A stretch of DNA of 64,000 bases from positions 1,210,001-1,274,000 of the forward strand of contig NZ_SORO01000001.1 in assembly GCF_004368965.1 (NCBI RefSeq). The letters run 5' to 3'. Shown here piece by piece: positions 38,240-47,565 of the stretch. The DNA is from Leptospira meyeri (GTDB lineage: Bacteria; Spirochaetota; Leptospiria; Leptospirales; Leptospiraceae). Every line of letters begins with the position of its first letter. The first letter of the stretch is position 1. The notes under the pieces were generated by a model, which was not told the origin of the DNA, ran no database searches, and was given only the letters and a program-made list of their open reading frames with translations. A program made the translations under genes and the position numbers.

Positions 38240-39013
38240 TTACCCTCGAAAGGACGGGAGTCGAATCAAATCACAAGCTTCCTCTGCAAATTCTTGAAAT
38301 TCGCGAAGCCCTTCCATAATCGAACGACCTTCCAAAACCGTGGCCTTTTCAAACCTAGGATTGAATTTGATCGGTTCTTCCATGTTCATAATGACATTTA
38401 CCCCATCCTTGATGTCTTTATTTACTGCTGTCAGGAAATCTCGAAATTTACCAAGAGTTTCAAAAGACTCAGCAATAAAAATTCGGGATTGTTTGTTTTT
38501 CATTCGAGAGAGCTGTTCACGAAACTCCTGTTTGTCGGCAGCAGCATATTCTTCGACGGTTTCCACTAGAATTTTCATGTTCCGACGTAAGTTCTCCATG
38601 TATTTGAGAACAGAATCTCTTTCTGTGGCATGTGAATAATCGAATTTTATATGACCATCCCCTAGGATTGGAATGTATTCCAAATCCATAATATTCACAA
38701 GTGTTCCAATTTGATTGATTTCGCTATCATTCGAATTGGGAGTAATTTTCATCACTGGATACTGAGAAATGACTTTGTGTTTGAGGTTTTCTGGATTTTC
38801 CTCTCTAGTTTTTGCATTGCGCATCGTTTGTTCTAAATTATCAGGAATTCCTTCCGGAGATACTTCTTGCATCCGGCGCCTGTAGCGCTCAATGTCAAAT
38901 GCCACACGTTCTTTTTGCAGATCATTTTTGGCATTTCTTTCAATTTTCTCCAAATTTCTTAGCATTTTCTGCAATTTGGAGAGTTCCATAATCTGTTCTT
39001 GTGAAAGAGGCAT
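38240..39013 (-). CDS. Conserved-looking helical protein of unknown function
   Basis: About 257 residues from the ATG at 39013 (MPLSQEQIM), one base after the previous stop with GGGA upstream; an ORF start at 39058 lies inside the upstream gene. The N-terminal half is a long charged helix or coiled coil (KLQKMLRNLEKIERNAKNDLQKERVAFDIERYRRRMQEV-like region, residues 9-50). The rest is mixed with no signal peptide or membrane segment. The operon position just before a bactofilin suggests a cytoskeleton-linked or wall-related task (inference). Not recognised. Confidence 0.75.
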   Translation of the reverse strand: MPLSQEQIMELSKLQKMLRNLEKIERNAKNDLQKERVAFDIERYRRRMQEVSPEGIPDNLEQTMRNAKTREENPENLKHKVISQYPVMKITPNSNDSEINQIGTLVNIMDLEYIPILGDGHIKFDYSHATERDSVLKYMENLRRNMKILVETVEEYAAADKQEFREQLSRMKNKQSRIFIAESFETLGKFRDFLTAVNKDIKDGVNVIMNMEEPIKFNPRFEKATVLEGRSIMEGLREFQEFAEEACDLIRLPSFRG

Positions 39014-39014
39014 T

Positions 39015-40214
39015 TTATTCCCAACCTTCTGGAATGTTAGTAGATTCACCAGTAGCAACTAGCGTTCGTTCAATGGATTTTGAGAGAATCTCTTCCCCAT
39101 TTAATTTCAAAACCCTCCAATACAAATTGAGAGCCAGAGGTAAATATTTTAGCCTTCCTGCTTGTTTATAAAACTCCAAAAAATGTTGGTTTTCTTTTTT
39201 CACAAAACTAATAAAAGCCAACTGCAAATTGATAAAGTAAGAATAAGGTCTCTTCCATAATTCTGTTTTTAATTCTTCTTCGAACCTTTCTTTATCGTTA
39301 CGAAACCGCACGATTGTTTCCACAAAGGGATCCATTTGGTGAGTTAGTTCATAACCAAATCCATCTCCATAGGTCCAATCACCTCTAAGATTTGTTTCAA
39401 GATCCTGCCTGTATAAAACGAAAGTGTTTTCTGGAAAATATCGTTTTGCATAACGCAAAGCAGGAAAGGCAGGAATTTTTCCAAGTGAAACAGAACGGAA
39501 TTTTTGTTTTTCCCAATCTTCCCATTCTTCATAAAATCCTATAAGAAATTTCCAGAACCGAAAAGTTTCTTCGCCTGTAAACAAACCAATTTCGATCGCA
39601 TGAAACAGAACGCCAGAAATTTGCCAATGGGAATCAAAAACAACTGCATCGGTAAGTGTTTTAAAATTGATAACATCTTTGTTTCCTTTTTCAAATTCAA
39701 CTAACATATGTAAAATGGAGTTTTCAAAAGAAAAATCAGAACTTTCCCAACCAAGCAAATGCAAAAACCTACGATTGTCATCCGTTTGGCCGAAAAAATC
39801 TTTGGTTTTCAAAACCCAATTTCGAAACTCAAGGACCTTTCCCAAATACAAAAAACCAAATCCAATGAGTTCCCAGTCCTCTCTTTCCATTTCTTCAAAC
39901 TCACGTTTTTGGCAAAGGTCCCAAATTTGTTCCAAAGTTTCTATGGGGAAAGGAGAGGGAGAGACCAGTTGCGGGTCCCGGAAGCGAAAGGTGAGCTCAT
40001 TTTCTCCTAGAACGGAACAAAGGCTGAACCCCCCAGAAAAATCGGTCGATAAATAGAAGAGATAGTTTGCAAAACGAGACTGATTGCCCGAAAAAAAGGC
40101 ACGAAGGATTGGCCAAAGTTCATTCAGGTTGGCCTTTTTCGAAATTAGAGGACCAGGGTGGAATTCAATCCGGTATTCCGGCCATTGCAGTTTGTATTCT
40201 GTTTGTAAGCTCAT
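39015..40214 (-). CDS. Hypothetical cytoplasmic protein, first gene of bactofilin operon
   Basis: 399 residues, rich in aromatic and charged residues (Trp, Phe, Glu), mostly helical, with no signal peptide or membrane segment and no catalytic motif I can see. The C-terminal half has helix pairs that could be degenerate TPR-like repeats. ATG at 40214 has AGGAG-like sequence upstream (ctccttatgagc on the other strand). It heads a seven-gene minus-strand operon and is divergent from the lytic transglycosylase, with 48 bases between starts. Function unknown. Confidence 0.72.
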   Translation of the reverse strand: MSLQTEYKLQWPEYRIEFHPGPLISKKANLNELWPILRAFFSGNQSRFANYLFYLSTDFSGGFSLCSVLGENELTFRFRDPQLVSPSPFPIETLEQIWDLCQKREFEEMEREDWELIGFGFLYLGKVLEFRNWVLKTKDFFGQTDDNRRFLHLLGWESSDFSFENSILHMLVEFEKGNKDVINFKTLTDAVVFDSHWQISGVLFHAIEIGLFTGEETFRFWKFLIGFYEEWEDWEKQKFRSVSLGKIPAFPALRYAKRYFPENTFVLYRQDLETNLRGDWTYGDGFGYELTHQMDPFVETIVRFRNDKERFEEELKTELWKRPYSYFINLQLAFISFVKKENQHFLEFYKQAGRLKYLPLALNLYWRVLKLNGEEILSKSIERTLVATGESTNIPEGWE

Positions 40215-40262
40215 AAGGAGAGGAACCTTCCCTCTCTAAATTCGTAATCATAGGAAGTATGC

Positions 40263-42530
40263 ATGAGGCATTTTTGGTTAGCAAGTAGAATTCTTCTCTT
40301 TTTCACAACATCCCTATTTGCGGACACTGACCTTCAGTATTTAATCAAATCTCATCAGTGGGGTCAAATCGAAAGTCACTTTCGAAATACAAACCCTTCC
40401 CGTGAAAGTGAAGTTTATAGTTTAATTGAATTTCATGAAAAAGCACCTAACGGAGACAAGGAGAAAAGATTTCGATATTTGATTTCTCTTGTACGTGGAG
40501 TTTTTGTCACAGAATCCTCGGAAGAAGAGGTCAGAAAAATCCTGACACAAACTATGCCCTTCCAAACAACCCTTTTTAAACTTAGTTATTGGAAGTTGTA
40601 CACCGAAATCACGCAAAGAAACTATCTCACTCCGCAAGAAAGAATTCAATTTTTGAATCGATTGAATTTGGAAGAAGATCCCATTTGCCGCAGGCTTCTT
40701 GATGAACTGGTTCGCCTCCTTGCAGCAAATAACCAATGGAAAGAAATTTTAGATAAAATTAACTCCATCCAAGAATCACATAGACGTTACCTTTTGACAG
40801 GGGATACACAATACAGATACGGGAAAGCAAAACTAGTGTTAGGCGACGAAAAAGCAGCCGTCGAAGAATGGCTCATTTGCCTGCAACGAGAAGGACTTAG
40901 CGATTCCACTGTACAGATGATTGCGGCCGACTGGTCCAAATACAAAGGGTCGGGAAGTATTTTACAACTGGCTCCATCTGAGTTCACCCTCTTATTGCCA
41001 GCGATCAACAATAGTGACAAAGAAGCCGTGTTTCGTACAAGACCAGAACTATTCTCTACAAGACTTGCTTATTATGAAGGGTTCAAACATCTCACTTCTA
41101 TTCTAACCAAAACGGGGAAAATCAACGAACTTTTTAGGGTTTTACGTGCAAACAAAACCTTCGTGGATATGGATTCTTCGTATATTGTATCCCTTGCAGA
41201 CATATTATACCAACAAAACAAATTTCAAAATGCCATTGAACTTTTAAAAACATTTCCTGGTAAAGATGCAGGATACTACAGAGTTCTTGCAGCCACTTAT
41301 GACAGATTAGGCGATCGTGAGATGTATTTTGAAAACTTAATTTTATATTTAGGAAAATATCCATTTAATCTTTTTTATCAGGACAGACTGATCGAATATT
41401 TAGTGGATCGTAAAGGAGAAAAATCAAATTATGCTCCAATTACAAAATTTGAAAGAGCCCTTGCTGAAATTCCAAACCTTCCTGTCAAAGGCCGACTCGT
41501 TTATTGGTATTTACGATCTCTAAAAGAAAGCGGTGATACAGAAAAATTAAAAAAAGAACTAAAAAGATACTACGCACTTTGCCCCGGCTCTTATTATACG
41601 CGAGTCATCCGAGAAGAATTTTTGCCGATCATCAAAGAATCAAACAAACCAGACAATCCTACTTACAATAAAGAATATTTATTTGAATATTTATCTTATA
41701 CCGCAGGTATTCCCGAAGAATCTTATGCTATCCTCGGTAGAAACCTAGGATTTGTGTATCCTAAAGATTCTTATGAATTAGGAAATAAACTGGGAGGGAT
41801 GAGTTCACGAATCCAAGGGCATAAACTTCTGAACCTTGCCAAAGAATACTTTCGAGTCGGAGAAGATAGTCTAGGTTTAAGTTTGGTTAATTTTCATGTA
41901 AAACGAGAGAACCTTTCCGAAGAAGAAAAAGATGAAATTTTAGTGGGGATTGGAGACTTAACATATAACACATATTATACTGCTTTTCACACAAGGTCTC
42001 TTCTCAAAAGACATTTGATCCCAGATGACCCCATCCTACTCCCCACTTCCCTTTCCGTACGCATTTACCCAAGACCCCACCAAAACATTGTCTCACGTTA
42101 TGCCCAGGAAAATGATATCTCCGAAGACAAAGTTTATGCTCTGATGCGCCAAGAATCTTTTTTTAAGGAAACGGCCACCTCTCGATCCAATGCACGGGGC
42201 CTTATGCAAATTATGCCGGCAACAGGAAAGGAACTCGCCTCACGTATGGGAATTACTTCCTATTCCCTCTATGAACCCGAAACCTCCATCAGGCTCGGGA
42301 CAAAGTTTTTAGCCTACCTTTTGAAATCGAACGGAAATGAATTGAAATGGGCATCCATCGCTTACAACGGAGGCCCAGGGAATTTACGAAAGTGGAAGAA
42401 GTCTGTTTATACCGGTGATTTTAACCATTTTTTGGAAGACCTTCCTTACAAAGAGTCGAGAGATTACTGTCGCATCGTGGTCTCTAATTTCTACGCCTAT
42501 GACATTATGAAAAAATACCACAAGTTGTAA
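40263..42530 (+). CDS. Soluble lytic murein transglycosylase (Slt70-like)
   Basis: 755 residues. A signal peptide (about 1-20, ending LFADT) is followed by a long helical superhelix with TPR-like repeats (about 25-570). The C-terminal SLT domain has the catalytic Glu in LMRQESFFKETATS, then NARGLMQIMPATGKELA, SIRLGTKFLAYLL and SIAYNGGPGNLRKW. It cleaves the glycan strands of peptidoglycan to anhydro-muropeptides in the periplasm. ATG at 40263 has AGGA eight bases upstream. It is divergent from the bactofilin operon, which may link wall turnover and cell shape. Confidence 0.94.
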   Translation: MRHFWLASRILLFFTTSLFADTDLQYLIKSHQWGQIESHFRNTNPSRESEVYSLIEFHEKAPNGDKEKRFRYLISLVRGVFVTESSEEEVRKILTQTMPFQTTLFKLSYWKLYTEITQRNYLTPQERIQFLNRLNLEEDPICRRLLDELVRLLAANNQWKEILDKINSIQESHRRYLLTGDTQYRYGKAKLVLGDEKAAVEEWLICLQREGLSDSTVQMIAADWSKYKGSGSILQLAPSEFTLLLPAINNSDKEAVFRTRPELFSTRLAYYEGFKHLTSILTKTGKINELFRVLRANKTFVDMDSSYIVSLADILYQQNKFQNAIELLKTFPGKDAGYYRVLAATYDRLGDREMYFENLILYLGKYPFNLFYQDRLIEYLVDRKGEKSNYAPITKFERALAEIPNLPVKGRLVYWYLRSLKESGDTEKLKKELKRYYALCPGSYYTRVIREEFLPIIKESNKPDNPTYNKEYLFEYLSYTAGIPEESYAILGRNLGFVYPKDSYELGNKLGGMSSRIQGHKLLNLAKEYFRVGEDSLGLSLVNFHVKRENLSEEEKDEILVGIGDLTYNTYYTAFHTRSLLKRHLIPDDPILLPTSLSVRIYPRPHQNIVSRYAQENDISEDKVYALMRQESFFKETATSRSNARGLMQIMPATGKELASRMGITSYSLYEPETSIRLGTKFLAYLLKSNGNELKWASIAYNGGPGNLRKWKKSVYTGDFNHFLEDLPYKESRDYCRIVVSNFYAYDIMKKYHKL

Positions 42531-42556
42531 AAAATGACTTTTCCCCACCCTTTCCC

Positions 42557-42580
42557 CTGTCTATCCTTTGAAATAGACAG
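42557..42580 (+). promoter_or_regulatory. Hairpin in gltA leader
   Basis: CTGTCTAT (42557-42564) pairs with ATAGACAG (42573-42580) over an 8-base loop. It lies 18 bases before the gltA ATG and upstream of the AGGAG ribosome site (42589-42593). There is no T-run, so it is not a standard terminator of the transglycosylase gene; it may be an operator or a stabilising leader hairpin. Confidence 0.5.
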
Positions 42581-42598
42581 AGATATACAGGAGAAGAT

Positions 42599-43888
42599 AT
42601 GTCCGAAAAGGCAATTCTGAAAGTGGATGGGAAAGAGTTCGAACTTCCGATTTTAGTGGGAAGTGAAGACGAGAAGGCAATTGATATTACTAAACTCCGC
42701 CAGTTGTCCGGTTATGTTACGATTGATTCCGGTTATTTAAATACAGGTGCTTGCACCAGTGAGATTACCTTTCTCGATGGAGAACAGGGGATCCTCCGTT
42801 ACCGAGGAATTCCTATTGATGATTTGGCCGCTAAATCTACGTTTACAGAAGTAGCTTATTTACTCATTTACGGCAAACTTCCAAACGACGCACAACTCAA
42901 AGAGTGGAATACTTCCATTACTAATCATACAATGATCCATGAAGATCTCAAACGTCTGTTCAACGGATTTCCAAAAGATGGACACCCGATGGCGATCATG
43001 TCTTGTATGATGGGATGTTTGTCTACATACTACCAAGATAGTTATGATCCAATGAATGAGGAACATAGAGAAATCTCCATCATTCGACTCCTTGCAAAGT
43101 TTCCCACCATTGCAGCCTATGCTTATAAAAAATCAATCGGACAACCGATCATCCATCCACTTAACGAGTTAGATTATGCATCTAACTTCATGAATATGAT
43201 GTTTGCGGTTCCTGCTGAAGATTACCATATCGATCCAGAAATTGTTTCTGCACTCAACTTACTTCTAATCCTACATGCAGACCATGAACAAAACTGTTCC
43301 ACATCTACTGTACGTTTGGTGGGATCCTCCCTAGCCAACTTGTATGGTGCCATTTCTGCAGGAATCCTAGCACTTTGGGGACCACGTCACGGTGGTGCCA
43401 ACCAAGAAGTTTTGGAAATGTTAGAAGGAATTAAAAAGAGCGGGCTTTCTGTGAAAAAAATCGTAGAACAAGCCAAGGACAAAAATTCCAGTTTCCGATT
43501 GAATGGATTTGGTCACCGCGTTTACAAAAACTTTGACCCTCGTGCGAAAATCATCAAAGTTGCATGTGATAAAGTTTTAAACAAACTAGGAATCAAAGAC
43601 CCACTCCTTGACATTGCCAAAGAATTGGAAGAAGCAGCACTGAACGATCCATACTTTGTAGAAAGAAAACTCTATCCAAACGTAGACTTCTACTCAGGAA
43701 TCATCTACCGTGCTCTTGGAATTCCTACCAATATGTTTACAGTAATGTTTGCTATGGGAAGACTTCCTGGTTGGATTGCTCAGTGGAAAGAAATGATTGA
43801 AGATCCTAGTTTAAAGATTGGTCGCCCACGCCAAATTTACACTGGTCCGAAAGAAATTTCTTACGAAGCGGCCAAAAAACAGGCCTAA
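42599..43888 (+). CDS. gltA: Citrate synthase
   Basis: 429 residues, type II bacterial form. Condenses oxaloacetate and acetyl-CoA. Catalytic residues are visible: His in LWGPRHGGANQE, His in GFGHRVYKNFDPRAK and Asp in NVDFYSGIIYRAL. Also seen are LHADHEQNCSTSTVRL and the N-terminal GYLNTGACTSEITFLDG. AGGAG at 42589-42593 gives a strong ribosome site. Single gene with a hairpin on each side; together with mqo and sucAB-lpd it gives a sizeable share of the TCA cycle within this window. Confidence 0.97.
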   Translation: MSEKAILKVDGKEFELPILVGSEDEKAIDITKLRQLSGYVTIDSGYLNTGACTSEITFLDGEQGILRYRGIPIDDLAAKSTFTEVAYLLIYGKLPNDAQLKEWNTSITNHTMIHEDLKRLFNGFPKDGHPMAIMSCMMGCLSTYYQDSYDPMNEEHREISIIRLLAKFPTIAAYAYKKSIGQPIIHPLNELDYASNFMNMMFAVPAEDYHIDPEIVSALNLLLILHADHEQNCSTSTVRLVGSSLANLYGAISAGILALWGPRHGGANQEVLEMLEGIKKSGLSVKKIVEQAKDKNSSFRLNGFGHRVYKNFDPRAKIIKVACDKVLNKLGIKDPLLDIAKELEEAALNDPYFVERKLYPNVDFYSGIIYRALGIPTNMFTVMFAMGRLPGWIAQWKEMIEDPSLKIGRPRQIYTGPKEISYEAAKKQA

Positions 43889-43903
43889 GACCGATCGAAA
43901 AGA

Positions 43904-43927
43904 GGACAAGGGTTTAATCCCTTGTCC
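43904..43927 (+). promoter_or_regulatory. Perfect hairpin between gltA and the 7TMR-SpoIIE gene
   Basis: GGACAAGGG (43904-43912) pairs with CCCTTGTCC (43919-43927), loop TTTAAT. There is no T-run after it, and the TTG start of the next gene lies 10 bases downstream with no ribosome site in between. The only purine-rich stretch (AGAGGACAAGGG) is in or just before the left arm. It may end gltA mRNA or control translation of the next gene. Confidence 0.7.
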
Positions 43928-43937
43928 ATAGCCACAA

Positions 43938-45869
43938 TTGAAAAAACCATTCGTCGATTCGACTTTCTTCCTTCTTTCAGTCCTTTCACTTTTTTTTACC
44001 GATTCCCTTTTTTCTGAAACACAAAACGATATTGGCGAAAAACTCATTCACACCACAAAGTTTTCTTATTGGATTGACCCAAACTCTTCCATACCCGTAG
44101 AGTCTGTGTTTCAAACAGGTGAATTCAAAGAAATAGAAGATAATTTTGTAAATTTTGGATTTTTAAAAGGAACTCTTTGGCTCCGTCTCAACCCAAAAGA
44201 TTTCCCAGATCCTTCTAAATATCCACTCCTCCTCATTAATGCACATAACATAGACTCGGTGGAACTATTCCATAAGAATGATGGAAATAGATATATTGTA
44301 TCCAAATCGGGACATATCCAACCTGTTTTCCAAAGAGAAATCCCACATAGAAATTTTGTGTTTCGGATTGGACATGAAAAAGAAACCATTCTCATTGCAA
44401 TCAAATCTGAAATTTCTTTGCAGTTTTCCCTTATTTTCACCAACCAAAGAAATCTTCAAAGAGAAGATTATATCACCCAGTGGGTTTATGGATTATTTTT
44501 TGGAAGTTTGGGAATTATTATTTTATACAATCTCGCAATTGCATTTTTTGTGAGAGATCGAAATTATTTTTATTATATTGGTTATGTATTGTTCTTTGGG
44601 CTCGGACAACTTTCTTTACTAGGGTTCTGGAGTTATTTTTTTGTTCCCGATTCTTATTTTTGGAAACGGATTGGAATTCCTTTTTTCTTTAGCATTTGTC
44701 TCTTTTTCTTTGTTCTTTTTACATCTAATTTTTTAAAACTAAAAGTCAGAACTCCAAAAATGGCGAGATGTTTTCAAGTATTAGGATTGTTTTCACTCCT
44801 TAATGCCACCATTTCCTTGCTTGGTGGTATTAAAGAAGCATCCATTGGGGTGACATGGTTATCTTTACTAATTTGTATTAGTTTACTTGGAGTATTAATT
44901 TGGGGAATTTACAAAGGACTTAGGTCTTTTTATTATTTTGCCATCGCCTTCGCTTTATTACTCCTCACATGCATTGTGTATGGATTACTCAAATTTGGAA
45001 TCCTTTCTTCCAATCCATTTTTGGAAGAAATGTTATTTCCCATTGCTTCCCTAGCCGACATCACCTTGTTTGCTTTTGCATTAGCGGATAGAATCCAACT
45101 GCTCCGCCAAGAAAAAGATTTGGCTCTTGCCCAAGTCACTAGTCTACGAAAGGAAAGAAAAATTTCTCGGGACATTCTCATGCAGTCCCTTCCGAAAACA
45201 ATTCCAGATGTAAAGAATTTACAAATGCAAATTTACATCCAACCAATGAAAGATGTAGGAGGAGATTTTTATGAATACTTTTCTCCCAATCCTTATGAAC
45301 TTGGGATAGTTCTTTGCGATGTTTCGGGACATGGAATTCCAGCTTCACTCATCTCTGCGATGGGAAAAGTTGCCTTTACCACACAAAAAGATAATATCTC
45401 ATCCCCAAAACAAGTTCTAGAAGGAATGAATCGCGTGTTATACGGTAATTGTAATCCGCAATATGTAACCGCATCTTATGTATATCTTAATACATCTACA
45501 AAAGTTTGGAGATTTGGAAGGGCGGGCCATCCGAGTGCATACTTGCAAAGGGCCAGCGGGGAAATTTTAAAAGTGCATCCCAAAGGAAAAATCATCGGCG
45601 TATTTCCTGAAATCCAAATTGAAGAAACAACACATCGTGTGGAACCCAAAGATAGAATCCTCATCCTTAGTGATGGAGTTTTGGAATGTTTTAATCCAGA
45701 AGGCAAAATGTATGGAGAAGTGGGACTCCTCGAGTTTTTACGTGTGAACCGTGAAATACCAAATCATCTTTTTAAAATAAAACTCATCCAAGACTTGGAG
45801 TCATTTTCTAAAACAGAAATAAAAGACTGGGACGACGACCTAACCTTTATTTTCCTGGAATTGGTATGA
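43938..45869 (+). CDS. 7TMR-DISM receptor fused to SpoIIE serine phosphatase
   Basis: 643 residues. Start must be the TTG at 43938, since a stop codon in frame (43929) sits just upstream and no ATG follows before the signal peptide. Signal peptide about 1-28; an extracytoplasmic beta domain of the DISMED2 type (about 35-180: GTLWLRLNPKDF, LLINAHNIDSVELFH); seven membrane segments (about 190-395); a coiled-coil linker; then a PP2C/SpoIIE domain (KDVGGDFYEYF, CDVSGHGIPASLIS, FGRAGHPSAYL, LILSDGVLE, DWDDDLTFIFLE). Should dephosphorylate a STAS antagonist in response to an external, perhaps sugar-like, signal. Heads a five-gene operon; its stop overlaps the next ATG. Confidence 0.93.
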   Translation: MKKPFVDSTFFLLSVLSLFFTDSLFSETQNDIGEKLIHTTKFSYWIDPNSSIPVESVFQTGEFKEIEDNFVNFGFLKGTLWLRLNPKDFPDPSKYPLLLINAHNIDSVELFHKNDGNRYIVSKSGHIQPVFQREIPHRNFVFRIGHEKETILIAIKSEISLQFSLIFTNQRNLQREDYITQWVYGLFFGSLGIIILYNLAIAFFVRDRNYFYYIGYVLFFGLGQLSLLGFWSYFFVPDSYFWKRIGIPFFFSICLFFFVLFTSNFLKLKVRTPKMARCFQVLGLFSLLNATISLLGGIKEASIGVTWLSLLICISLLGVLIWGIYKGLRSFYYFAIAFALLLLTCIVYGLLKFGILSSNPFLEEMLFPIASLADITLFAFALADRIQLLRQEKDLALAQVTSLRKERKISRDILMQSLPKTIPDVKNLQMQIYIQPMKDVGGDFYEYFSPNPYELGIVLCDVSGHGIPASLISAMGKVAFTTQKDNISSPKQVLEGMNRVLYGNCNPQYVTASYVYLNTSTKVWRFGRAGHPSAYLQRASGEILKVHPKGKIIGVFPEIQIEETTHRVEPKDRILILSDGVLECFNPEGKMYGEVGLLEFLRVNREIPNHLFKIKLIQDLESFSKTEIKDWDDDLTFIFLELV

Positions 45870-46699
45870 CAAAAAGTTACGAACTCCTGGATTCCGGTGA
45901 CTTATCCAAATTAGAAATCGTTGGTGGTTACAAACTCCTTCGTTCCTCCCCTACTTCTGCTTATGGGAAAGAAACTCCAACAATTTGGAATGACCTCCAT
46001 GCACAATACATCAAAAATGATTCTGGCTCAGGCCATTGGAATTTTCAAAAAAAAGTTCCGGAAAGTTTCACCATCGAATTTTCGAATCTAACTTTTAAGA
46101 TCAAACTCACACCCTTTGGTCATATTGGCCTTTTCCCAGAACAAGAAACCAATTGGGACCGCATCAGAGAGATTGGAAAAAAGAAACAAGGCCTCGAAGT
46201 ATTAAACCTATTTGCTTATTCAGGAGGATCCACTCTTGCATGTCTCGATGCAGGGATGAGTGTCTGCCATGTAGATGCCTCCAAAGGAATGGTTGACTGG
46301 GCTCGGGAAAATGCAAAACTTTCGGGACTCGAGTCCAAACCCGTGCGATGGATTGTGGATGATGTGATGAAATTCATCCGTCGAGAAATCAAACGAGGGA
46401 AAAAATACCAAGGTCTTATTCTTGATCCACCCAGTTTTGGACGTGGTTCCAAAGGAGAGGTTTGGAAAATTGAAGAGAATTTAAGTGAACTGATGGATGC
46501 CCTGATGGAACTCTCGGATTCCAAACCAGAATTTGTCATCCTTAGTTGCCATAGCCAGGGCTATAGTCCTTTGACCTTAGAAAGAATTTTATCTTCAAGA
46601 ATCAAAACCAAAGGAATTTACCAGACTTCCGAGTTATTCATTCCAGAAAAATCCGGAAAAAAATACCCGGCTGGATTTTGTACTTTCTTCACTAAATAA
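45866..46699 (+). CDS. Class I SAM-dependent rRNA methyltransferase-like (RlmI/RlmL C-terminal type)
   Basis: 277 residues. Rossmann methyltransferase: SAM-binding VLNLFAYSGGSTLACLDAG, acidic loop VDASKGMVDWARENA, and the catalytic LILDPPSFGRGSKGE, a DPPSF motif typical of the COG1092 RNA m5C group. It lacks the N-terminal PUA domain of full RlmI. The ATG overlaps the previous stop (ATGA). It is likely a cytoplasmic RNA methyltransferase; the exact target base is unknown. A TrmH-family methyltransferase gene follows, so two RNA-modifying genes sit together. Confidence 0.9.
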   Translation: MTKSYELLDSGDLSKLEIVGGYKLLRSSPTSAYGKETPTIWNDLHAQYIKNDSGSGHWNFQKKVPESFTIEFSNLTFKIKLTPFGHIGLFPEQETNWDRIREIGKKKQGLEVLNLFAYSGGSTLACLDAGMSVCHVDASKGMVDWARENAKLSGLESKPVRWIVDDVMKFIRREIKRGKKYQGLILDPPSFGRGSKGEVWKIEENLSELMDALMELSDSKPEFVILSCHSQGYSPLTLERILSSRIKTKGIYQTSELFIPEKSGKKYPAGFCTFFTK

Positions 46700-46731
46700 A
46701 CCAGGCAAATCTAAAGATCAGATCCAACTCC

Positions 46732-47565
46732 ATGCCGAACAAAAGACAATATATCACCAGTTTTTCCAATCCCAAGGTCAAATGGGTTGCTGGACTCAAA
46801 GAAAAAAGAAATCGCGATGATGAAAAAAAGTTTTTCATCGAAGGGTATCGTGAAATCAAAAAAGCCATCACAAGTAACGCAAAGTCACCTATTCCTTGTT
46901 TGCCGGTGAAGATTACAAGTTTATTCATTTCCCCAGAATGTTTTTTAGGAGAAAATGAAGAGGCCCTCATTGGGTCCGTTCATTGTCCGATTTTCGAACT
47001 TCCTCGTAAAATATTTGAAAAAATATCTTACAGAGATCGGCCTGACGGTCTGATTGCAGTGGCAGAAACTCCCGATGCCCATGTCCCTTGGGACAAAATA
47101 AAATCCATCGATACAAATCCTATTCTCATCATTGAGGGGGTGGAAAAACCAGGAAACCTCGGGACCATCCTCCGAACTGCAGAGGGAGCTGGCGTAGAAC
47201 TCGTGATTGTCACCGACCCAAGGATCGATCTTTTTAATCCAAATGTTGTGCGCGCGAGTACGGGAACTATTTTTACTTTACCCGTTTATATTGGTGATTT
47301 AAACGAAGTTTTGACCAAATTCAAATCAAAAGGTTACAAACGTTATGCGGTTACTCCTGAAGGGAAAACACTTTATACATCCGTCAATATGAAAGAAAAA
47401 TCAGTGTTTCTTTTTGGAAGTGAACAATATGGACTAAGCACAGATGCAAAAAAACTTTCCGATGATACTCTTCACTTACCAATGCTCGGGGAAGCAGACT
47501 CATTAAACTTAGCGATGTCTTGTGGAATTGTTTTGTATGAATCCATTCGCCAAAGAAACAAATGA
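46732..47565 (+). CDS. TrmH/SpoU-family RNA 2'-O-methyltransferase
   Basis: 277 residues. N-terminal substrate-binding domain (ITSFSNPKVKWVAGLKEKRNRDDEKKFFIEGYRE), then the SPOUT knot: EGVEKPGNLGTILRTAEGAGV (motif 1), FLFGSEQYGLS (motif 2) and LPMLGEADSLNLAMSCGIVLYE (motif 3). It methylates 2'-OH of a tRNA or rRNA nucleotide; which one is not clear. Its stop overlaps the ATG of the glycosyltransferase gene by four bases. Confidence 0.93.
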   Translation: MPNKRQYITSFSNPKVKWVAGLKEKRNRDDEKKFFIEGYREIKKAITSNAKSPIPCLPVKITSLFISPECFLGENEEALIGSVHCPIFELPRKIFEKISYRDRPDGLIAVAETPDAHVPWDKIKSIDTNPILIIEGVEKPGNLGTILRTAEGAGVELVIVTDPRIDLFNPNVVRASTGTIFTLPVYIGDLNEVLTKFKSKGYKRYAVTPEGKTLYTSVNMKEKSVFLFGSEQYGLSTDAKKLSDDTLHLPMLGEADSLNLAMSCGIVLYESIRQRNK

